Assembly (NCBI GenBank): GCA_044866075.1
Contig: JBIOTQ010000079.1
Coordinates: 1-49,791 of the forward strand
Source: JBASRP01 sp044866075
GTDB taxonomy: Bacteria > Actinomycetota > AC-67
Direction of reading: 5' to 3'
Length of the DNA: 49,791 nucleotides
Positions 18,594 to 25,583 of the stretch are shown in pieces. Position numbers and translations under genes: made by a program. Position 1 is the first letter of the stretch. Every line of letters starts with the position of its first letter. Below the pieces are notes generated by a model. The model searched no databases and was not told the DNA's origin. It was given only the letters and a program-made list of their open reading frames with translations.

Positions 18594-19171
18594 GCGACCC
18601 GTCGATCCACCCCACCGCCGTCGTCGAGGACGGCGCGTCGCTCGGGGAGCGGACCGCCGTCTGGCATCACGCGCACGTCCGGGCCGGCGCCAAGATCGGC
18701 GCGGAGTGCGTGATCGGCAAGGGGGTGTACATCGGGGCCGGCGTCACGATCGGCGACCGGTGCAAGATCCAGAACGGGGCGATGGTCTTCGAGGGGGCGG
18801 TCGTCGAGGACGGTGTGTTCGTCGGCCCCGGCGGCCAACTCGCGAACGATCGCTTCCCCCGGGCGGTGACGCCGGAGGGTGCGCTCAAAGGCCCCGACGA
18901 TTGGCGGCTCGGGCACGTGACGGTCGAACGCGGCGCCTCGATCGGCGCCGGGGCGATCATCGTTCCCGACGCGCGGATCGGAGCCTGGGCCATGGTCGGC
19001 GCCGGCGCCGTCGTGGCCCGGGACGTCGCCGCCCACGAGCTGGTCACCGGCACTCCTGCGCGCCACGCCGGGTACGTCTGCTCGTGCGGCCGGCGCCTCG
19101 AACGCGACGAGGCGACGTGGCGGTGCACATCGTGCGGGCGCACCTTCGACCTGGATGGAGCCGGGTCGTGA
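18590..19171 (+). CDS. WbpD-like N-acetyltransferase with zinc-ribbon tail
   Basis: This 193-aa protein has a left-handed beta-helix formed by hexapeptide repeats (about 5-150; IHPTAVVEDGASLGE, CVIGKGVYIGAGVTIG, GASIGAGAIIVPDARIG). It matches the WbpD/WlbB group that acetylates the 3-amino group of UDP-2-acetamido-3-amino-uronate using acetyl-CoA. The C-terminal 40 residues form a treble-Cys zinc ribbon, CSCGRRLE then CTSCGRTF. The start overlaps the wecB stop (ATGA) and the end overlaps the aminotransferase start (GTGA), fitting one pathway operon. Confidence 0.82.
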   Translation: MSDPSIHPTAVVEDGASLGERTAVWHHAHVRAGAKIGAECVIGKGVYIGAGVTIGDRCKIQNGAMVFEGAVVEDGVFVGPGGQLANDRFPRAVTPEGALKGPDDWRLGHVTVERGASIGAGAIIVPDARIGAWAMVGAGAVVARDVAAHELVTGTPARHAGYVCSCGRRLERDEATWRCTSCGRTFDLDGAGS

Positions 19172-20247
19172 TCCCGATCGCCCGGCCGATCCTCGGGCGT
19201 GAGGAGGAGGAGGCGGTCGCGCGCGTCCTGCGGTCCGGTCGCCTCGCGCAGGGCCCGGAGGTCGCCGCGTTCGAAGAGGGTTTCACCGACGTCGCCGGAG
19301 CGAGGCACGCGATCGCGTGCGCGAACGGCACCGTCGCGCTGCAACTGGCGCTCCTCGCCCACGGGATCGGGCCCGGCGACGAGGTGATGGTCCCATCGCT
19401 CACCTTCGCGGGGTCGGCGAACGCCGTCGCCGCGTGCGGCGCGACCGTCGTCTTCTGCGACGTTCGCGACGACGATTTCTGCATCGACACCGACGACGCC
19501 GAGTCCCGTGTGACCGCCGCGACGAAGGCGGTGATGCCCGTGCACCTGTACGGGCAAACGGCCGACATGGACGCCGTCGCAGCGCTCGCCCGGACGCACG
19601 GCCTCGTCGTGATCGAGGACGCGTGCCAGGCGCACGGCGCAACCTTCCAAGACCGGCCCGCCGGCTCGTTCGCCACCGCCGCCTTCTCGTTGTACGCGAC
19701 GAAGAACATCACGACCGGCGAAGGCGGCGTCGTCACCACCAACGACGACGCGATCGCGGACCGGCTGCGCCTGCTGCGCAACCACGGGTCCGCCGAGCGC
19801 TACGTCCACACGACGTTCGGTCTGAACATGCGGATGACCGAGATGCAAGCGGCGATCGGTCGCGTGCAGCTGCCGCATCTGCGCGACTGGAACGCGCGCC
19901 GCCGGGAGAACGCGCTCTTCTACGGGACGGAGCTGGAAGGGATTCAGGGACTCGTGACGCCGCTCGAGCTCGCCGGCCGCGGCCACGTGTGGCACCAGTA
20001 CACGGTCCGCGTCCCGGGGCGCCGCGATGCCGTCCTGGAGCGCGTGCGCGACGCGGGCGTGGGGGCCGAGGTCTACTACCCGATCCCGGCGCACCGGCAA
20101 GCCTCGTTCCACGATCCTTCCTCGCTCCCGGTCTCCGAGCGGCTGGCCGGCGAGGTTCTGTCCGTCCCGGTCCACCCTTCGCTCACCGATGACGAGCGCG
20201 CTACCGTGGCCAAGACTCTGGCCGGCGCGATGATGGAGACGACATGA
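19168..20247 (+). CDS. DegT/DnrJ/EryC1 sugar aminotransferase (WbpE-like)
   Basis: This 359-aa PLP enzyme has the family start PILGREEEEAVARVL, the PLP-binding motif SLYATKNITTGEGG with Schiff-base Lys179, and EDACQAHGA in the cofactor pocket. In WbpE the same fold converts UDP-3-keto-GlcNAcA to the 3-amino sugar with glutamate as donor. GTG 19168 overlaps the preceding stop as GTGA and begins at the family N-terminus; the longer reading from 18706 is a shadow of the acetyltransferase. It is followed by the dehydrogenase with another ATGA overlap. Confidence 0.87.
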   Translation: MIPIARPILGREEEEAVARVLRSGRLAQGPEVAAFEEGFTDVAGARHAIACANGTVALQLALLAHGIGPGDEVMVPSLTFAGSANAVAACGATVVFCDVRDDDFCIDTDDAESRVTAATKAVMPVHLYGQTADMDAVAALARTHGLVVIEDACQAHGATFQDRPAGSFATAAFSLYATKNITTGEGGVVTTNDDAIADRLRLLRNHGSAERYVHTTFGLNMRMTEMQAAIGRVQLPHLRDWNARRRENALFYGTELEGIQGLVTPLELAGRGHVWHQYTVRVPGRRDAVLERVRDAGVGAEVYYPIPAHRQASFHDPSSLPVSERLAGEVLSVPVHPSLTDDERATVAKTLAGAMMETT

Positions 20248-21542
20248 GCGATCCGCGTGTGGTGGTGGTCGGCCTCGGCAAGGTCGGCCTGCCGCTGGCC
20301 GCGTACATCGCGCGGGCCGGTCTGCGCGTCACCGGGGCCGACCTATCTCCGGAACGCGTCGCGGACGTCAACGCGGGCCGGAACCCCATCCCGGGCGAGG
20401 GAGGCCTGGACGACGCGATCGCGACGGCGTCCACGGACCATCTCCTCATCGCGACGACGGACACGACGGCCGCGGTCCGCGAGGCCGAGGTCGTGGTGGT
20501 GATCGTTCCTCTCTTCGCGCTCGACGACGGGAAGCTCGACTTCTCCGCACTCGACGCGGCGACCGACGCGATCGCCGAAGGAGCGCACGCCGGCCTCACG
20601 GTGATCTACGAAACGACGCTCCCCGTCGGCACCACGCGCCGCTACGCGGCGCAGCTGGCCGACCGCGGCGGACTCGTCCTCGGTCGCGACATCTTCGTCG
20701 CCTTCTCTCCGGAGCGCGTGTACTCCGGCCGCATCCTGCAGGACCTCGACGCGTACCCGAAGATCGTCGGGGGCGTGGACGAGGAGTCGACCGCACGCGC
20801 GGCCGCGTTCTACCGTCGCGTCCTGCAGTCGGCGGACGTCGTCGAGGTGGCGTCGGCAGAAGCGGCCGAGCTCGTGAAGCTGGCCGAAACGACGTACCGG
20901 GACGTGAACATCGCGTTCGCGAACGAGCTCGCTCGGTACGCCGCCGAGCGCGGCGTCGACGTCGATCAGGTCATCCGGCTGGCGAACACGCAGCCGTTCA
21001 GCCACATCCATGCGCCGGGCGCCGGGGTCGGCGGCCACTGCATCCCGCACTACCCGCATTTCCTTCTCGCCGACGGCGCCGACGCCCCGCTCGTGCGGCT
21101 GGCGCGCGAGATCAACGCGACCCAACCGGCGTGGCTCGTCGACAGACTGGGCGAGGCGCTCGGCGGCCTCGCGGGAAAGACCGTCCTCGTGCTGGGCGTC
21201 GCCTACCGCGAGGACGTAAAGGAGATCACCACGAGCCCCGCCCTCGACATCATCCGCGCGCTCGCCGCACGCGGCGCGAGCCCGTCCGCGAACGATCCCT
21301 ATTTCTCGGAGGGCGAGATCCGCGATCTGGACGCGCAGCCGGCGTCGCTCGACGAGATCGGCCGCTTCGACGCCGTCGTGTTGCAGGCGAACCATCGCGC
21401 CTACGGAGACATCGAGTGGGAGCGCGTGCTGCGACCCGGCCAGCTCGTCGTCGACGGACGGAACGTGCTCGATCCCGACCGCATCGCCGCCACCGGCGCC
21501 ACCTACCTCGGCGTCGGACGCACGACGAGGACGGGGCGATGA
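20244..21542 (+). CDS. UDP-N-acetyl-hexosamine dehydrogenase (nucleotide-sugar dehydrogenase)
   Basis: This 432-aa enzyme oxidises C6 of a UDP-acetamido sugar to a uronate. It has VVGLGKVGLPLAAYIARAG, VIYETTLPVGTTR, FSPERVYSGR, LAETTYRDVNIAFANELARY, and the catalytic Cys266 in GAGVGGHCIPHYP. The GGHCIP form is typical of UDP-GlcNAc/ManNAc dehydrogenases (WbpA, WecC groups). Within this operon it should supply UDP-GlcNAcA for the WbpB-like step that follows. The second dehydrogenase at 34591 looks closer to WbpA in sequence, so the exact substrate (GlcNAc or ManNAc) cannot be settled from reading. Confidence 0.85.
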   Translation: MSDPRVVVVGLGKVGLPLAAYIARAGLRVTGADLSPERVADVNAGRNPIPGEGGLDDAIATASTDHLLIATTDTTAAVREAEVVVVIVPLFALDDGKLDFSALDAATDAIAEGAHAGLTVIYETTLPVGTTRRYAAQLADRGGLVLGRDIFVAFSPERVYSGRILQDLDAYPKIVGGVDEESTARAAAFYRRVLQSADVVEVASAEAAELVKLAETTYRDVNIAFANELARYAAERGVDVDQVIRLANTQPFSHIHAPGAGVGGHCIPHYPHFLLADGADAPLVRLAREINATQPAWLVDRLGEALGGLAGKTVLVLGVAYREDVKEITTSPALDIIRALAARGASPSANDPYFSEGEIRDLDAQPASLDEIGRFDAVVLQANHRAYGDIEWERVLRPGQLVVDGRNVLDPDRIAATGATYLGVGRTTRTGR

Positions 21543-22585
21543 GCCGAACGCTGCGCGTCGGCGTGATCGGCCTCGGCGCCATGGGCCGGCATCACGCGCG
21601 GGCGTGGGGTGAGATCCCCGGCGTGGAGCTCGTCGCGGTCGCCGACGCGGACGCGCGCTCCGTGGAGCGCACGGCCCGCGGCCGCACCGTGAAAGGGTTC
21701 ACCGACGGCGACGCCATGCTCGGCGCGGTGGAGCTCGACGCGATATCGATCGCGGTGCCGACGAACCGGCACGAGGAGATCGCCGTCCCCGCGCTGGAGC
21801 GCGGTATCGCCGTCCTCATCGAGAAGCCGCTGGCCGGCGACGCCGCCGCGGCGCGGCGCATCATCGCCTGCGCCGAACGCACGGGCACCGTCGCGACGGT
21901 GGGACACATCGAACGCTTCAACCCGGCGGTCCTCGAGCTCGAGCGCCGGCTGCGGGAGGCGCCGCTCGGCCGCATCTTCCAGATCAAGTCCCGCCGCACA
22001 GGGCCGCTCGCCGCCCGGATCCGCGACGTCGGAGTCACGATCGACCTCGCGACGCACGATCTCGACATCATGCGGCATGCGGTGGGGGCACCCGTGACGC
22101 GCGTGTACGCCGAGACCGCCCGGCGCCTTCACTCGACCCACGAGGACCTGTTCATCGGGTTGCTGCGGTTCGCGAACGACGTCGTGGGATTGCTGGACAT
22201 CAACTGGCTCACGCCGACGAAGATCCGTGAGCTCTCCGTGGCCGGCGAGCGCGGCATGTTCGTCGTCGACTACCTCGAGCAGAACCTGACCTTCTACGAG
22301 AACTCCGAGGCCGATCCGAACTTCGACTCGCTCTCCGTCGTCTCCGGGGTCAGCGAGGGCAACATGGTGCGCTTCGCGATCCCGCGGGCGGAGCCGTTGC
22401 GCGCGGAGCTCGAGGCGTTCGCCGCCGCCGTCCGCGGGGAGGCGCCGCCCGGTGTCTCGCTGCACGACGGGCTGGCGGCCGTGCTGCTCGCCGAGATCGC
22501 ACTGACGTCCTCGCGGGAGGGACGCGCGATCGACGTCGACGAGTCGAAGCTCCTGGCCGCCGTCCCGGTTTCCCCCGCTCCGTAG
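21539..22585 (+). CDS. Gfo/Idh/MocA oxidoreductase (WbpB-like)
   Basis: This 348-aa enzyme has an NAD-binding Rossmann start (VGVIGLGAMGRHHARAW), the EKPLAGDAAAA motif with its conserved Lys, GHIERFNPAV, and DLATHDLDIMRHAVG for the catalytic His/Asp region. WbpB oxidises C3 of UDP-GlcNAcA to the 3-keto sugar for the WbpE aminotransferase, which is encoded two genes upstream here. The ATG overlaps the dehydrogenase stop as ATGA. A glycosyltransferase starts two bases after its TAG. Confidence 0.83.
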   Translation: MSRTLRVGVIGLGAMGRHHARAWGEIPGVELVAVADADARSVERTARGRTVKGFTDGDAMLGAVELDAISIAVPTNRHEEIAVPALERGIAVLIEKPLAGDAAAARRIIACAERTGTVATVGHIERFNPAVLELERRLREAPLGRIFQIKSRRTGPLAARIRDVGVTIDLATHDLDIMRHAVGAPVTRVYAETARRLHSTHEDLFIGLLRFANDVVGLLDINWLTPTKIRELSVAGERGMFVVDYLEQNLTFYENSEADPNFDSLSVVSGVSEGNMVRFAIPRAEPLRAELEAFAAAVRGEAPPGVSLHDGLAAVLLAEIALTSSREGRAIDVDESKLLAAVPVSPAP

Positions 22586-22586
22586 C

Positions 22587-23765
22587 ATGACCGTAAGCTC
22601 CGCCGGCACACGCCGCGCGCTCTTCGTAACGCACTCGTACTACCTGCGCGATACGCGCCCCCGCCGCCTCGCGACGGCGCTCGCGGACGCCGGTTGGGAG
22701 GTCGAGGTGCTGTGCGCGCGCGACGATGGTGAACCGAGACACGAGCGCATCGGCGCCGTGAGCATCCGGCGCTTACCGGCGAAGCGACGGCGAGGCTCGA
22801 AGCTCCGCTACATCTTCGAGTACGCGTCGTTCGGGGCGATGGCGTGGACGGCGATGGCGACGCAGTACCCTCGCCGTCGCTACGACCTCGTATGGGTCCT
22901 GTCGATCCCCAACATCCTGGTGCGCGCCGCCGCGGTGCCGCGGCTCGCGCACGCGCGCGTCGTGCTCGACGTCCGCGACCCGATGCCCGAGTTCTTCATG
23001 TCCAAGTACGGCTTGCCGAGGGAGGACCGGGTCGTGCGCGCCCTCCTCGTCGAGGAGAAGATGGCGTGCCGCTACGCATCCCACGTCGTCACCGTGCACG
23101 ACGCGATGAAGACGCTGCTGCTGCGAACCGGCGTCGGTGAGGACAAGATCAGCGTCGTCATGAACGCGCCCGACCCGCGTGTGTTCGGGGGCCCGAGCCC
23201 GGCGTCGACACGCGACCCCGACGACCGGACGATCCTCTACACGGGAACCGTCGCCGGCCGCTTCGGGATCGACGTCCTGGTGCGGGCCGTGGCCGCGTTG
23301 AAGGACGAGATCCCGCGTCTTCGCCTCCGCGTGATCGGGGACGGCGACGCCGTTCCGGAGCTCCGAAACCTCGCACGCCACCTCGGCGTCGCGGACCGGG
23401 TGACCTTCGACGGTCCCGTGCCGCTCGATCGCATCCCCGGCATCGTCCGGTCGGCGTGGGTGGGCGCGACGGCGCACCCCAACGATCCCTTCATGCGCTA
23501 CTCGCTCTCGACGAAGGCGCTCGAGTGGTGCGCCATCGGCCTGCCGGTGATCTGCTCCCGCACCGACGCGCTGGACCGCGCGCTCCGCGACGACGAGGTG
23601 ACGTTCATCCGGCCGGGCAACCTCGACGACCTCATCGGCGCGCTCAGACGGGCCGACGCCGATCCGGAGGCTCTCGCGGCGAAAGCGGCATCGGCGCGGG
23701 AGTCGGTGAAGCGGTTCGACTGGGCCCGCGAGAAGGGAAGGCTGCTGACGATCGCCGCCGGGTAG
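22587..23765 (+). CDS. GT4-like glycosyltransferase
   Basis: This 392-aa GT-B-fold protein has an N-terminal acceptor half (FVTHSYYLRDTRPRRLATAL) and a C-terminal donor half with ILYTGTVAGRFGIDVLVRA, RVIGDGDAVPEL and STKALEWCAIGLPVIC. These are typical of family 4 glycosyltransferases. It is the last gene of the uronic-acid operon, so transfer of the diacetamido-uronate to the growing chain is a reasonable guess. No signal peptide or membrane helix is seen. The 71-base gap downstream contains a weak hairpin and a promoter. Confidence 0.82.
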   Translation: MTVSSAGTRRALFVTHSYYLRDTRPRRLATALADAGWEVEVLCARDDGEPRHERIGAVSIRRLPAKRRRGSKLRYIFEYASFGAMAWTAMATQYPRRRYDLVWVLSIPNILVRAAAVPRLAHARVVLDVRDPMPEFFMSKYGLPREDRVVRALLVEEKMACRYASHVVTVHDAMKTLLLRTGVGEDKISVVMNAPDPRVFGGPSPASTRDPDDRTILYTGTVAGRFGIDVLVRAVAALKDEIPRLRLRVIGDGDAVPELRNLARHLGVADRVTFDGPVPLDRIPGIVRSAWVGATAHPNDPFMRYSLSTKALEWCAIGLPVICSRTDALDRALRDDEVTFIRPGNLDDLIGALRRADADPEALAAKAASARESVKRFDWAREKGRLLTIAAG

Positions 23766-23767
23766 GC

Positions 23768-23789
23768 GCCTTTCCCGCGCAGAAAAGGC
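23768..23789 (+). terminator. weak hairpin after the GT4 gene
   Basis: GCCTTT (23768-23773) and AAAGGC (23784-23789) form a 6-base stem with a 10-base loop, followed by CTCCTT. It may give partial termination before the transporter genes. Confidence 0.25.
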
Positions 23790-23802
23790 CTCCTTCCGCG
23801 GG

Positions 23803-23808
23803 TACAAT
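23803..23808 (+). promoter_or_regulatory. -10 box of the ABC exporter genes
   Basis: TACAAT, a near-consensus -10 box, lies 28 bases before GTG 23837. GAAAGGA follows as Shine-Dalgarno. No good -35 box is visible. Confidence 0.4.
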
Positions 23809-23836
23809 CCATGCGGACCCCGCCGAAAGGACGTCC

Positions 23837-24736
23837 GTGAAGCTGATCCCGACCCGCGACCTCGACGTCGTTCACATCCGGGCGCAGGAGAGCCGCCGCG
23901 TTCGGTTCCTTGACTTCGATCAGTTCATCGTGGAGGCCGGACGCGGGATCGTCGCGTTCTTCCACTACATCCGGGAGGTCTGGCATCGGCGTGCCCTCGT
24001 GCCGGTCCTGGCCGGCCGGGAGCTCAAGAGCAGCTACGAGATGAACATCGTCGGGTTCGGTTGGTGGTTGCTCGAGCCGCTGTCGATGACGGCCGTGTAC
24101 TACGTCCTCATCAACATCCTGACCAGCCGGGCGGCGGCCGATCCGACGCGGCTACTGTCGATCCTTCTGCCGTTGCTGTCGTTCAAGTGGCTGTCGCAAG
24201 CGCTCGTCGGTTCCATGGGTGTCGTTCGCGCGAACGCGTCGTTGGTGACGGACGTCTATTTCCCGCGTGCGCTTCTCCCGTTGACGGAGATCGTCACCGG
24301 CATGGCGCACTTCGGCGTCGGACTCTGCGTCGTCCCCTTCTTCATGCTCGTGCTCGGCGTCGCACCATCGTGGACGCTGCTCTGGCTGCCGGTCGTTATC
24401 GCCGTGCAGTTCATCTTCATGCTGGGACTGAGCTATCCGCTGTCCGTGTGGGGTCTGAACTACCGCAACCTTCCGGGACTCATGAGCAACATCCTCCGGC
24501 TCTGGTTCTATCTGTCGCCCGGTCTGTACACGCTGGACACGGTGCCGCCGGGGATGCGGACGATCATGCGCTTCAACCCGCTCACCGGGATCTTCCAGGG
24601 CTACCGCGGCGCGGTCCTCACGCGGACCTCGCCGGACTGGACGTTGTTCTACGCCGCCGCGGTCGGCATCGTCTCGACCCTGATCGGCGGCTGGTACTTC
24701 TCGCGGCGCGAGCCGCACTTCGGGAAGCAGCTGTGA
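23837..24736 (+). CDS. polysaccharide ABC exporter permease (Wzm/TagG-like)
   Basis: This 299-aa ABC-2-type permease has an amphipathic N-terminal segment, then about six membrane helices (for example AVYYVLINIL, VVPFFMLVLGV, FIFMLGLSYPL). Family-like strings are LAGRELKSSYEMNIVGFGWWLLEPL and FYLSPGLYTLDTVPP. This class forms homodimers that export lipid-linked O-antigen, teichoic acid or similar polymers across the membrane. It is coupled to the ATPase gene by GTGA. GTG 23837 is preceded by GAAAGGA; longer readings overlap the glycosyltransferase. Confidence 0.87.
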   Translation: MKLIPTRDLDVVHIRAQESRRVRFLDFDQFIVEAGRGIVAFFHYIREVWHRRALVPVLAGRELKSSYEMNIVGFGWWLLEPLSMTAVYYVLINILTSRAAADPTRLLSILLPLLSFKWLSQALVGSMGVVRANASLVTDVYFPRALLPLTEIVTGMAHFGVGLCVVPFFMLVLGVAPSWTLLWLPVVIAVQFIFMLGLSYPLSVWGLNYRNLPGLMSNILRLWFYLSPGLYTLDTVPPGMRTIMRFNPLTGIFQGYRGAVLTRTSPDWTLFYAAAVGIVSTLIGGWYFSRREPHFGKQL

Positions 24737-25539
24737 GCGTCCCCGCGATCCGCGCGCGCAACATCGGACTGCGGTTCCGGATCCGCAGCCACGCCGCCCC
24801 CCAGACGGTCCACGCCGGCCTCGTTCGTTTCGTGAAGCGCCGTCCCGCGGCCGCGGACTTCTGGGCGCTCCGCAACGTCAGCTTCGACGTCGAACAGGGA
24901 AGCGTGCTCGGCATCATCGGTTCGAACGGATCCGGGAAATCGACGCTCCTGCGCGTGCTCGCTCGGATCTACGCTCCCGACGAGGGCGAGCTGCGCGTGC
25001 GCGGCAAGATCTCCAGCCTCATCACGCTCGGGGCCGGCTTCCAGCCGAACCTCTCGGGCATCGAGAACATCCATTACAACGGACTCCTACTGGGTCTCAC
25101 CCCGCGCCAGATCGAGCAGAAGCTGGACGCCATCGTCGCCTTCGCCGACATCCCCGATTTCATCAACAACCCGGTGCGCACGTATTCGAGCGGCATGCGC
25201 GCGCGCCTCGGCTTCAGCGTCGCGGTCCACGTCGATCCCGAGATCCTCGTCGTCGACGAAGTGCTCGTGGTCGGCGACGCGCGCTTCCGCCAGCGGTGCA
25301 TCGAGAAGATGACGGAGCTCTTCACGCAAGGGACCACCGTCGTGATGGTGCAGCACAACATGGACGCGATCATCTCGATGTGCCATCGATGCATGTGGCT
25401 CGACAAGGGACACATCAAGGAGATCGGTACCCCGTACGACACCGTCAAGCACTATCTCGAAGCGCAAGGCCTCCCGATGATCGACGTGCAGCCGGGCATG
25501 GCGCAGACTATGGTGAACGTTCCCGACGCCGTTTCCTGA
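24733..25539 (+). CDS. polysaccharide ABC exporter ATPase (Wzt/TagH-like, short form)
   Basis: This 268-aa ATPase has Walker A IIGSNGSGKSTLL (about 61-73), the Q-loop region ITLGAGFQPNLSG, signature YSSGMRARLGF and Walker B ILVVDEVLVVGD. It also has the H-loop in MVQHNMDAI. The N-terminal 50 residues contain a loop (RSHAAPQTVHAGLVRFVKRR) typical of Wzt/TagH proteins. The length stops after the nucleotide-binding domain, so the C-terminal carbohydrate-binding domain of O9a-type Wzt is absent and chain-end recognition is not expected. It pairs with the preceding permease. Confidence 0.88.
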   Translation: MSVPAIRARNIGLRFRIRSHAAPQTVHAGLVRFVKRRPAAADFWALRNVSFDVEQGSVLGIIGSNGSGKSTLLRVLARIYAPDEGELRVRGKISSLITLGAGFQPNLSGIENIHYNGLLLGLTPRQIEQKLDAIVAFADIPDFINNPVRTYSSGMRARLGFSVAVHVDPEILVVDEVLVVGDARFRQRCIEKMTELFTQGTTVVMVQHNMDAIISMCHRCMWLDKGHIKEIGTPYDTVKHYLEAQGLPMIDVQPGMAQTMVNVPDAVS

Positions 25540-25567
25540 GCTCGCGGCGCGCGCGTATCGCGCGTTG

Positions 25568-25573
25568 TACGCT
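25568..25573 (+). promoter_or_regulatory. -10 box of the UPF0182 gene
   Basis: TACGCT ends ten bases before ATG 25584, identical in sequence and spacing to the box before ugd. No Shine-Dalgarno is present. Confidence 0.3.
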
Positions 25574-25583
25574 ACCCGCCGGC

